A stretch of DNA of 9,026 nucleotides from Burkholderiales bacterium (lineage in GTDB: Bacteria > Pseudomonadota > Gammaproteobacteria > Burkholderiales > Burkholderiaceae_F). The position numbers were made by a program, and so were the translations under genes. Within the stretch, counting starts at the first letter, position 1, and every line of letters starts with the position of its first letter. The stretch covers positions 3,198-12,223 of the forward strand of contig JAJPXW010000078.1 in assembly GCA_021205255.1 (NCBI GenBank), in the 5' to 3' direction. Shown here in pieces: positions 1 to 7,211 of the stretch. The notes below the pieces were generated by a model. The model ran no database searches and was not told the origin of the DNA. It saw nothing but the letters and a program-made list of their open reading frames with translations.

Positions 1-935
1 CGTCTGCCGTTATCCAGCAATGAATCGACTGCTTCTTGAAGCATACGTTTTTCATTACGGACAATAATGTCTGGAGCTTTTAACTCAAGCAGTCTCTTTA
101 GACGATTATTACGGTTAATGACGCGACGATAGAGGTCATTTAAATCACTGGTTGCAAAACGACCACCATCCAATGGTACCAATGGACGTAAATCAGGTGG
201 AAGAACTGGAAGAACTTCCATAACCATCCATTCGGGCTTAATGCCAGAACGTTGGAAGCCTTCAAGAACTTTCAAGCGTTTTGCAATCTTCTTAAGTTTG
301 GCATCCGAAGTTGTGGTTTGTAGCTCCTCACGAAGCTTCAGCACTTCCTCGTTAATGTTGATGGACTTAAGAAGCTCACGAATAGCTTCTGCACCCATCA
401 TGGCCTGGAAGTCATCGCCGTACTTTTCAGTTGCGGCGTAATAAGCTTCCTCAGTCATTAACTCGCCACGCTTTAACTCGGTCATGCCGGGTTCAACTAC
501 GACATAAGCCTCAAAGTAAAGCACGCGTTCAATATCCCGCAAAGGAATATCAAGAACCATACCCATGCGGGAAGGCAGGCTCTTAAGGAACCAGATATGG
601 GCTACTGGGCTAGCCAATTCAATATGGCCCATTCTTTCGCGACGCACTTTAGAAAGAGTCACTTCAACGCCGCATTTTTCGCAAACGACGCCTTGATGCT
701 TCAGTCTTTTGTACTTACCGCAAATGCATTCGTAGTCCTTTACCGGCCCGAAGATCTTGGCGCAAAAGAGGCCGTCGCGTTCAGGCTTGAAAGTTCTATA
801 GTTAATTGTCTCTGGCTTCTTAACTTCGCCGTAGGACCAAGAACGGATCTTCTCAGGAGAGGCGATACCAATTTTGATTGCGTCAAACGGTTCGTCCTGA
901 GTTACTTGATTGAATAAATCCTTAAAAGCATGCAT
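1..935 (-). CDS. rpoC: DNA-directed RNA polymerase subunit beta' (N-terminal 311 codons, cut by window edge)
   Basis: This is the largest catalytic subunit of RNA polymerase, the beta' half of the crab-claw enzyme. I translated it from the sequence, because the gene runs off the low-coordinate edge. The product begins MHAFKDLFNQV and is open for 311 codons. Near the start it has IRSWSYGEVKKPETINYRTF, part of the conserved clamp. The zinc-binding cysteines C70, C72, C85 and C88 fall at the same numbers as in E. coli. The lid region follows at about residues 250-270 (PPDLRPLVPLDGGRFATSD), then NDLYRRVINRNNRLKRLL. The catalytic NADFDGD loop lies beyond the window. The ATG at 935 is chosen because it matches the family N-terminus. 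It lies only 2 bases after the rpoB stop. Its Shine-Dalgarno is weak: AGGG at 949-952, about 13 bases away, inside the rpoB tail. Translational coupling to rpoB is therefore likely. Residue identities are seen; function is from the family. Confidence 0.97.
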   Translation of the reverse strand, partial: MHAFKDLFNQVTQDEPFDAIKIGIASPEKIRSWSYGEVKKPETINYRTFKPERDGLFCAKIFGPVKDYECICGKYKRLKHQGVVCEKCGVEVTLSKVRRERMGHIELASPVAHIWFLKSLPSRMGMVLDIPLRDIERVLYFEAYVVVEPGMTELKRGELMTEEAYYAATEKYGDDFQAMMGAEAIRELLKSININEEVLKLREELQTTTSDAKLKKIAKRLKVLEGFQRSGIKPEWMVMEVLPVLPPDLRPLVPLDGGRFATSDLNDLYRRVINRNNRLKRLLELKAPDIIVRNEKRMLQEAVDSLLDNGR

Positions 936-937
936 TT

Positions 938-3900
938 TTAGAAGCTATCCCTATCCCTTTTTTGATCATCCTTATCTCTATGCAAATCGATATCGATGCC
1001 TAGAGAGCGAATTTCCTTAACCAACACGTTGAAGGATTCCGGCATGCCGGCGTCAATGACGTGGTCGCCCTTGACAATGTTTTCGTATAGTTTTGTTCTA
1101 CCACCAACGTCATCGGATTTGACTGTCAGCATTTCTTGCAGAACATAGCTAGCACCGTAGGCTTCAAGAGCCCAGACTTCCATCTCACCGAATCTCTGTC
1201 CACCGAACTGGGCTTTACCGCCAAGTGGCTGTTGGGTAACCAAGGAGTATGGTCCAGTTGAACGAGCATGCATCTTGTCATCGACAAGGTGATGCAGTTT
1301 GAGATAGTGCATGATGCCTACCGTAACTGGTCTGTCAAATGGTTCTCCAGTTCTACCGTCAAACAGTTGCATCTGAGTCTTGGAAGGAGTCAGCAAGAGT
1401 TTCTCAGCAGTTTCCGCTGGGAATGCTAGATCAAGCATCTCCTGAATCTCTTTTTCGCTTGCTCCGTCAAACACCGGTGTGGCAAAAGGTATGCCCTTAG
1501 TCAAGTGCTTAGCTAAGTTAATGATTTCGTCATCAGTTAGCGAATCAAGATCTTCACGCTTGCCGCTATGGTTGTAAATCTTGGCAAGGAATTCTCTTAA
1601 CTGCTTGACCTGTTTACCTCTTTCGAGTTGCAGCATCTCTTCAATTCTTCTACCGAGGCCAAAAGCTGCCCATCCAAGGTGAACTTCAAGAACCTGTCCG
1701 ATGTTCATACGGGATGGAACGCCTAGTGGGTTAAGAACGATATCAACTGGTCTGCCATCGGCCATATAAGGCATGTCTTCCACACGGGTAATACGGGATA
1801 CCACACCTTTATTTCCGTGACGTCCGGCCATCTTATCGCCTGGCTGTAAACGACGTTTAACAGCTAAGTAGACTTTAACTGTCTTAAGAACGCCAGTTGG
1901 AAGTTCGTCACCCTGAGTTAGCTTTTTACGCTTGACTTCATAGGCATCGGCTAATTCCTTACGCTTATCCTCAATGGTGTCTTTTGTCTCCTCAAGGGCT
2001 TTCTGCATTTCATCTTCTGTGAAACGAATATCGAACCACTTGTAGCGAGGAGTGTCGTTCAGGTACGTAGCCGTAATGGTCTTACCTTTTACGAGGCCAT
2101 TTGGTCCACCCTGCACTTGCGCACCAATAATCTTGTCACGCAAACGATCAAAAGCATCGTTTTCTACGATACGGAATTCGTCTTCCTGATTAAGCTTATA
2201 GCGCTTAAGAGCTTCTTCGATAATGGATTCAGCACGTTTATCGCGTTCAATACCTTCACGAGTAAACACTTGAACGTCGATGACTGTACCTACCATACCA
2301 GATGGGACTCTTAGAGAAGTGTCCTTAACATCGGATGCCTTTTCACCGAAAATCGCCCTAAGCAATTTCTCTTCAGCGGTAAGTGAAGTTTCACCTTTTG
2401 GTGTGACTTTACCAACCAGGACGTCACCAGCTTTAACCTCAGCACCGATAAACACGATGCCAGAATCGTCTAGACGGTTAATTTGGTTTTCGCTCAGGTT
2501 TGCGATGTCTCGAGTAATTTCTTCACTGCCTAACTTAGTATCGCGAGCAGAAACTACGAGCTCTTCAATATGGATGGAAGAATAGCGGTCATCGGCAACG
2601 ACCTTTTCACTTACCATCACAGAGTCTTCGTAGTTGTAGCCATGCCAAGGCATAAACGCTACGACCATATTCTGGCCAAGCGCTAATTCACCTAAGTCAG
2701 TAGAAGCACCGTCGGCAATCACGTCACCCTTGGCAATTACGTCGCCTGGGCTAACGATAGGACGCTGATTAATATTCGTACCTTGATTGGAACGAGTGAA
2801 CTTCTGCAAGTTGTAGATATCTACACCGACTCTACCAATTTCATTTTCGCTATCGTTTACACGAACCACTACACGGTTTGCATCGACATAGTCAACTACA
2901 CCGCCACGCAAGGCAGTAACAGTAGTCCCAGAGTCCCTAGCAACAGTTCTTTCGATACCTGTGCCAACCAGTGGCTTTTCAGGACGCAAGCATGGAACGC
3001 CTTGACGCTGCATGTTTGATCCCATCAAAGCACGGTTTGCGTCATCGTGCTCTAGGAATGGAATCAGCGAAGCAGCTACCGAAACGATCTGTGCTGGTGC
3101 CACATCCATGTACTGCACTCTTTCTGGACGCATTAAAACGAATTCGCCCTTATCACGGCAGCTCACTAGTTCATCGGTCAAATGGCCATTTTCATCAAGT
3201 GAGGCATTTGCCTGAGCAATAATGAAATTGCCTTCATCAATAGCCGACAGATATGCGATTTCGTTAGTAACTTGGCCATCAATAACCTTACGGTATGGAG
3301 TCTCTAGGAATCCATAGTCGTTTAGGCGAGCATAAAGAGCCAATGAATTGATTAGACCAATATTTGGACCTTCAGGAGTTTCAATTGGACAAACACGACC
3401 ATAGTGAGTCGGGTGTACGTCTCGAACTTCAAAGCCTGCTCTTTCACGGGTAAGACCACCTGGTCCCAAAGCAGAAATTCTTCTCTTATGGGTAATCTCA
3501 GAAAGTGGGTTGGTCTGATCCATGAACTGGCTTAACTGAGAAGAACCAAAGAACTCACGGATAGCTGCGCTAATCGGTTTGCTATTAATCAAGTCATGAG
3601 GCATTAAATTGTCAGCTTCAGCTTGACCAAGTCTTTCTTTTACAGCTCTTTCAACTCTTACCAAACCAGAACGGAATTGGTTTTCAGTTAATTCACCAAC
3701 ACAACGGACACGACGATTACCTAAGTGGTCAATATCATCAACCGTGCCTTCACCGTTACGCAATGAGACGATGGCTTTCATTGTCTCGATAATATCTTCT
3801 GGCTCAAGAGTCATCGGGCCAGTTAGCTTATTTCTATGGAAACGGGAATTAATCTTCATCCGGCCCACTCTTGACAAATCGTAAGTTTCCGGATCGAAGA

Positions 3901-5086
3901 AAAGACGACGGAATAAAGTTTCAACTGCCTCTTCTGTTGGTGGTTCACCAGGACGCATCATGCGATAAATAGCAATTCTGGCTGCTAACTGATCATCAGT
4001 TTCGTCTAGACGCAAGGTGTCTGAAATAAAAGGTCCACGGTTAAGTTCATTAACGTAGATCGTATCGAACTGTTTAACACCTTTATCTCGCAGGTCAGTA
4101 AGCTTTTCTATGACAAGTTCGTCATTGGCGTTGGCAATGATTTCGCCAGTATCGTGGTCAATAATATTTGTAGCCAGAACACGACCAAGCACAAAGTCTT
4201 CTGGTACTTGAAACTCAGTAATACCAGCAGCAGCTATATCGCGAACATGTTTGGCATTGATTCTCTTATCTTTTGCAACGATAAGTTTCCCATCGTTATC
4301 GTAGATATCAAATTTTGCAACTTCGCCACGCAAACGCGTGGGATACACCTTCATAAAGATGTTGCCATCGTCATCGAATCTGAAGTTATCAAATTCATAG
4401 AATTGCTTGAGAATAGTCTCGGCATTCATGCCCAGTGCCTTGAGCATGATAGTTGCCGGCATCTTACGGCGACGGTCGATTCTAAAGTGCAAAATATCCT
4501 TGGCATCGAATTCAAAATCAAGCCAAGATCCACGATATGGAATAATTCTGGCACTGAACAATTTCTTGCCAGAACTATGGGTCTTACCTTTATCGTGCTC
4601 GAAGAAAGCTCCAGGTGAACGATGCAATTGTGAAACGATGACGCGCTCTGTTCCATTAATGATGAAGGAACCCTTATCAGTCATTAAAGGAATTTCACCC
4701 ATGTATACTTCGGACTCTCTGATTTCCTTCACAGATTGCTGCTTTGGAGAATCACGGTCGTAAATAATTAGGCGAACTTTAGCCCGTAGCCTAGAACTGT
4801 AATTTAAGCTACGAAGCTGACATTCATTCACGTCAAAGAGAGGTTTGTCAAGAACATATTCCTGAAACTCAAGCTTGGCCAATCCGTTATGGCTCGTTAT
4901 GGGGAATATGGAGGTGAAGGCACCTTGTAAGCCAACATCTCGGCGTTTGGAAGGTGGCACATCGGCCTGTAAAAATTCTCAGTAAGAATGCAGCTGTGTT
5001 TCCAGCAAGGAAGGCACTTCAAGTACGCTCGGACGCTTGGCAAAGCTCTTCCGGATGCGTTTCTTTTCAGTGAACGAATACGTCAT
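938..5086 (-). CDS. rpoB: DNA-directed RNA polymerase subunit beta, interrupted by an in-frame TGA at codon 36
   Basis: Beta subunit of RNA polymerase, forming half of the active-site cleft and the rifampicin pocket. Read from ATG 5086 it has 1382 codons plus TAA. The start gives MTYSFTEKKRIRKSFAKRPS, the expected N-terminus, with GGAG 5 bases upstream (5092-5095). Codon 36 (4979-4981) is TGA; the same frame continues as EFLQADVPPSK into the body. An annotation tool would start at GTG 4960 (1340 aa), which cuts conserved sequence and lacks a good ribosome-binding site. The rifampicin region (about 513-543, FGSSQLSQFMDQ onward) is wild type, with D523, H533 and S538 matching E. coli 516, 526 and 531. 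Active-site lysines are at about 1085 and 1093 in DKMAGRHGNKG. A beta-type insert occupies about 955-1050. The C-terminus has a charged tail (HRDKDDQKRDRDSF) beyond the usual end. Identity is certain; the state of the gene is not. Confidence 0.96.
4979..4981 (-). other. In-frame TGA codon within rpoB (codon 36)
   Basis: Upstream codons read LLETQLHSY and downstream codons read EFLQADVPP, both conserved betaproteobacterial RpoB sequence in one frame, so this is a single nonsense codon and not a frameshift. The site aligns with a variable residue: Gln in E. coli and, as I recall, Ser or Leu in Burkholderia and Bordetella. One-base changes from CGA (Arg), TTA (Leu) or TCA (Ser) would produce it. 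The RNA context is UAC UGA GAA. Confidence 0.9.
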
Positions 5087-5091
5087 GAACA

Positions 5092-5095
5092 CTCC
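5092..5095 (-). promoter_or_regulatory. Shine-Dalgarno site deciding the rpoB start at 5086
   Basis: GGAG sits 5 bases upstream of ATG 5086. Together with the family-matching N-terminus it shows that the true start lies upstream of the TGA. The region before GTG 4960 has no comparable purine-rich site at proper spacing. Confidence 0.8.
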
Positions 5096-5110
5096 GTTCG
5101 TAGAGATTTA

Positions 5111-5128
5111 AAACTCCCAAAAGAGTTT
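5111..5128 (-). promoter_or_regulatory. Small hairpin in the rpoB 5' region
   Basis: On the minus strand AAACTC pairs with GAGTTT (6 bp) around a 6-base loop, followed by TTAAAT, 24 bases before the rpoB ATG. The stem is AT-rich and weak. Its role is unknown; it may simply space the leader or hold the ribosome site open. Confidence 0.3.
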
Positions 5129-5146
5129 GAAAACAGACACAAATAA

Positions 5147-5178
5147 CCACGCCAGGCCAAAAATCTGACCTTGCGTGG
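5147..5178 (-). terminator. Attenuator-like hairpin between rplL and rpoB
   Basis: On the minus strand CCACGC pairs with GCGTGG. After one A-G mismatch, AGGTC pairs with GGCCT (including one T-G wobble) around an 8-base loop. The stem is followed by TTATTTGTGT, which is U-rich. This is the shape of a leaky intrinsic terminator 60 bases before rpoB. E. coli has partial termination in the same spacer, which lowers rpoBC relative to rplJL expression; assigning that role here is inference. Confidence 0.5.
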
Positions 5179-5283
5179 CATTGCCATTAATTTCTATCTT
5201 TTTTCTTCACTCTGGAGAGACTTCGTAAAAACTCGATAAGAATCAAGCCCTTATGAAGTCCTTATTTCCTATGGGCTAGATTA

Positions 5284-5315
5284 ATTCAGCCCTCCAAAAT
5301 AAGAGAGGGCTGAAT
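5284..5315 (-). terminator. 11-bp perfect hairpin just after rplL (attenuator or RNase processing site)
   Basis: ATTCAGCCCTC and GAGGGCTGAAT form a perfect 11-bp stem with a 10-base loop, starting 15 bases after the rplL stop. On the minus strand it is followed by TAATCTAGCC, with no U-run, so it is not a classical strong terminator. A processing site, an mRNA 3'-end stabiliser for rplJL, or a partial attenuator are all compatible with the known regulation of this spacer in enterobacteria. Confidence 0.55.
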
Positions 5316-5330
5316 ATCATAACAGAAAAA

Positions 5331-5711
5331 TTACTTCAGTTCAACCTTAGCGCCAGCAGCCTCGAGTTTCTTCTTGGCTTCTTCTGCTTCGGCCTTTGGC
5401 AAAGCTTCCTTAATAGTCTTAGGAGCGGATTCAACCAGGTCTTTAGCTTCTTTCAGACCAAGGCCAGTCAGCTCACGAACAACCTTAATGGTTGGTACTT
5501 TGTTAGAGCCGAAGTCAACTAGGACGACATCGAACTCGGTCTTTTCTTCAGCTGGTGCGGCACCTTGGCCACCGGCTGGTACTGCTACTGCAACAGCTGC
5601 GGAAGCAGCGGAAACGCCGAACTTGTCTTCCATCATTTTGATAAGTTCGGAAACTTCAAGAACTGTCATTGACGAGATTGCATCAAGGATCTCTTCTTTT
5701 GTGAGGGCCAT
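5331..5711 (-). CDS. rplL: 50S ribosomal protein L7/L12 (bL12)
   Basis: This is the multicopy stalk protein that recruits and stimulates the translational GTPases (EF-Tu, EF-G, IF2, RF3). At 126 aa it is a normal length. The N-terminal dimerisation and L10-binding domain is about residues 1-33 (MALTKEEILDAISSMTVLEV). A flexible Ala/Gly/Pro-rich hinge follows at about 34-56. The globular C-terminal domain is about 57-126, containing the conserved KVPTIKVVRELTGLGLKEAK region that contacts the GTPase factors. The start is supported by GGAG 8 bases upstream (5720-5723), and the stop is TAA. It lies 44 bases after rplJ, as expected for co-transcription, and L12 dimers bind the C-terminal tail of the L10 made just before it. 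Nothing unusual is seen in the coding sequence; codon choice is that of a highly expressed gene. Confidence 0.98.
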   Translation of the reverse strand: MALTKEEILDAISSMTVLEVSELIKMMEDKFGVSAASAAVAVAVPAGGQGAAPAEEKTEFDVVLVDFGSNKVPTIKVVRELTGLGLKEAKDLVESAPKTIKEALPKAEAEEAKKKLEAAGAKVELK

Positions 5712-5755
5712 TTATATAACTCCAATACGTTGTGTAAATAATTTCAAATTGAGAA

Positions 5756-6289
5756 TCAAGCGGCAGGGGCTGATTCCTTGGCATCGCGAACTGCAGCCAG
5801 TGTCCTTACGAAGCGACTTGGCACTTCGTTGAGGGTGCGCACGAACTGAGTAATCGGTGCATTCATAGTCGCCATCAATTGAGCCAATAGCTCTTCACGG
5901 CTTGGCAAGGCGGCTAACTGATTAATTTCCTCCACGCCAAGCAAGTGGTTTGGCATAGAGCCAGCCTTGATGACGAGATTTTTATCAGTCTTTGCAAAAT
6001 CCGATAACACTTTAGCTGCCGCAACTGGATCAGTTGAAAATCCATACATCAACGGTCCGGCAAGCTTATCGGACAAGACTGCAAAAGGCGTGTCCTTAAT
6101 CGCTCTATTAACTAAAGTGTTTTTCAGTACGCGCAGCTTCACATCTTTCTCGCGAGCGTTTTTACGCAGGCGAGTAGCTGCATCTACGGTCAGTCCACGG
6201 TACTCAGCAATAACAACGCTTCCGGCATCAGCAACAAGCTCGCTGATCTCCTGAATCATTGCTGCCTTTTCTTGTCTGTTAAGACTCAT
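5756..6289 (-). CDS. rplJ: 50S ribosomal protein L10 (uL10)
   Basis: L10 anchors the L7/L12 dimers to the GTPase-associated region of 23S rRNA. As the L10-L12 complex it also represses its own mRNA. The product is 177 aa starting MSLNRQEKAAMIQEISELV, close to the family length. The N-terminal domain includes VVIAEYRGLTVDAATRLRK and VLKNTLVNRAI, both typical. The C-terminal helix that carries L12 is about residues 135-177. The frame stays open for 67 more codons upstream, but ATG 6289 is chosen because the family N-terminus begins there and GGAG lies 6 bases before it (6296-6299). The extra upstream sequence is the structured leader. The gene ends ESAPAA followed by TGA, which shows that TGA works as a stop in this genome. 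It probably shares a transcript with rplL. Confidence 0.97.
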   Translation of the reverse strand: MSLNRQEKAAMIQEISELVADAGSVVIAEYRGLTVDAATRLRKNAREKDVKLRVLKNTLVNRAIKDTPFAVLSDKLAGPLMYGFSTDPVAAAKVLSDFAKTDKNLVIKAGSMPNHLLGVEEINQLAALPSREELLAQLMATMNAPITQFVRTLNEVPSRFVRTLAAVRDAKESAPAA

Positions 6290-6306
6290 GGTCTGCTCCA
6301 GATAAA

Positions 6307-6327
6307 GGTGCCTAACATTCAGGCACC
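6307..6327 (-). promoter_or_regulatory. Hairpin immediately upstream of the rplJ ribosome-binding site
   Basis: GGTGCCT pairs with AGGCACC (7 bp, 7-base loop) and is followed on the minus strand by TTTATCT and then the rplJ GGAG. Its placement suits control of initiation or weak attenuation. Two of its bases (6326-6327) are also needed by the next hairpin at 6326-6342, so the two compete. Confidence 0.45.
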
Positions 6328-6356
6328 GGTTTAAACAACCGGCTCTCTCAGAGAGC
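6326..6356 (-). promoter_or_regulatory. Two adjoining hairpins in the rplJ leader
   Basis: On the minus strand GCTCTC pairs with GAGAGC around a 3-base loop (6342-6356). Next, CCGGTT pairs with AACCGG around a 5-base loop (6326-6342). They share base 6342, so they would stack almost directly. The perfect short inverted repeats are seen; any function is inference. Confidence 0.45.
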
Positions 6357-6403
6357 TTAGCGAATTGGCCAAATGGCACACAACGGTAAATCTCTCTTCG
6401 GTT

Positions 6404-6460
6404 GCCGTCTGCGCTGGATTTTTGATTAAGAGGCAATCCTCTCCAGCGGTCTTTGACGGC
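6404..6460 (-). ncRNA. Ribosomal protein L10 leader: kink-turn-like stem, predicted L10-L12 binding site
   Basis: On the minus strand GCCGTC (6455-6460) pairs with GACGGC (6404-6409). An asymmetric internal loop follows, AAAGAC on one side and CA on the other. Then CGCTGGA pairs with TCCAGCG (7 bp). Inside that, GAGG pairs with CCTC around a 4-base loop, with an 11-base A-rich bulge on the 3' side. A stem, an asymmetric purine-rich loop and a second stem upstream of rplJ are the hallmarks of the autoregulatory L10 leader, in which the L10-L12 complex binds and blocks translation of rplJL. The pairings are read directly; the protein contact is from the known family. Confidence 0.75.
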
Positions 6461-6487
6461 TACAGCCATTACTAGATGGCTGTAACC
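6458..6487 (-). promoter_or_regulatory. 12-bp hairpin at the 5' part of the rplJ leader
   Basis: GGTTACAGCCAT pairs with ATGGCTGTAGCC (12 bp including one T-G pair) around a 6-base loop. It begins 31 bases after the rplA stop. Its outer pairs use bases 6458-6460, which the kink-turn stem also needs, so the two elements either trim each other or are alternatives. It could also act as a weak terminator or processing site between rplA and rplJ. Confidence 0.5.
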
Positions 6488-6518
6488 CAAAGTTCTTTAA
6501 TTATTAAAAGCGTTCTTC

Positions 6519-7211
6519 TTAAGCTACGGTAGAAAGATCAAGGCGGATGCCAGGACCCATGGTTGAACTAATCGATGCTTTACGAAGATATACGCCTTTA
6601 GAAGATGCTGGTTTAGCTTTATTTAAAGCATCAATCAGCGCCTTAATGTTCTCTTCAAGGCTATTAGGGGCAAAAGATGCGCGTCCCACTGGTGCCTGAA
6701 CGTATCCAGACTTATCAGCACGGAACTGAACCTGGCCAGCTTTAGCGTTCTTAACTGCCTGGGCTACGTTTGGCGTTACCGTACCGACCTTCGGGTTTGG
6801 CATTAAGCCACGTGGACCAAGAATCTGGCCTAACTGGCCAACAAAGCGCATGGCGCTTGGCTCAGCGATAACGATGTCAAAATTCAAGTTGCCATCTTTA
6901 ACTTGCTGAACCAGATCTTCTAGTCCAACTATATCGGCTCCGGCAGCTTTTGCTGCATCAGCAGCTGCACCTTGAGCAAATACCGCGACTCTTACAGTCT
7001 TACCAGTACCTGCTGGCATAACGACAGAACCACGTACAGCCTGATCACTCTTACGTGGATCGATACCAAGCTGAATAGCGATATCGACAGATTCGTCGAA
7101 TTTTGCATTAGCACATTGCTTCATTAATGCAAGTGCATCGGGAAGTGCATAAAGGGTCTGTCTATCGACCTTGGCGTCATTAGCCTTTTCACGTTTTCCA
7201 ATCTTAGCCAT
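6519..7211 (-). CDS. rplA: 50S ribosomal protein L1 (uL1)
   Basis: L1 forms the mobile L1 stalk of the large subunit, helps move deacylated tRNA out of the E site, and represses translation of the L11-L1 mRNA. The product is 230 aa against about 232-234 in relatives. Domain I is split between the two ends, and domain II is about residues 68-158. The signature LGPRGLMPNPKVGTVTPNV is present, and SISSTMGPGIRLD near the C-terminus matches the family. The ATG shares its first base with the last base of the rplK stop (TAATG). AAGGAG lies 7 bases upstream inside rplK (7219-7224), so initiation is coupled to and follows rplK translation. The stop is TAA, followed by the rplJ leader. No oddities are seen. 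Confidence 0.98.
   Translation of the reverse strand: MAKIGKREKANDAKVDRQTLYALPDALALMKQCANAKFDESVDIAIQLGIDPRKSDQAVRGSVVMPAGTGKTVRVAVFAQGAAADAAKAAGADIVGLEDLVQQVKDGNLNFDIVIAEPSAMRFVGQLGQILGPRGLMPNPKVGTVTPNVAQAVKNAKAGQVQFRADKSGYVQAPVGRASFAPNSLEENIKALIDALNKAKPASSKGVYLRKASISSTMGPGIRLDLSTVA

Noticed and set aside
597..917. Plus-strand open frame of 106 codons opposite rpoC
   Set aside because: It lies wholly within the conserved rpoC N-terminus on the other strand and resembles no family I recognise.
941..958. GGGATA GGGATA repeat as a functional tandem repeat
   Set aside because: It is only two copies encoding part of the charged RpoB tail; chance or ribosome-site function explains it.
4154..4763. 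Overlapping plus-strand open frames opposite rpoB (118-154 codons)
   Set aside because: Their residues follow from the complementary strand of conserved rpoB codons. No ribosome sites or recognisable domains are visible.
4979..4981. Selenocysteine insertion at the rpoB TGA
   Set aside because: RpoB is not a selenoprotein, the site is a variable surface-type position, and I see no clear SECIS-like hairpin directly downstream.
5374..5832. Plus-strand open frame of 152 codons opposite rplL and rplJ
   Set aside because: It is low-complexity Ser/Ala/Thr-rich, the typical reverse complement of an Ala/Lys/Glu-rich ribosomal gene, with no promoter or ribosome site.
6290..6490. In-frame N-terminal extension of L10 starting at TTG 6490
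   Set aside because: It lacks a ribosome-binding site, does not match the family, and coincides with the structured L10 leader. The family N-terminus MSLNRQEKAAM starts at 6289 with a good Shine-Dalgarno.
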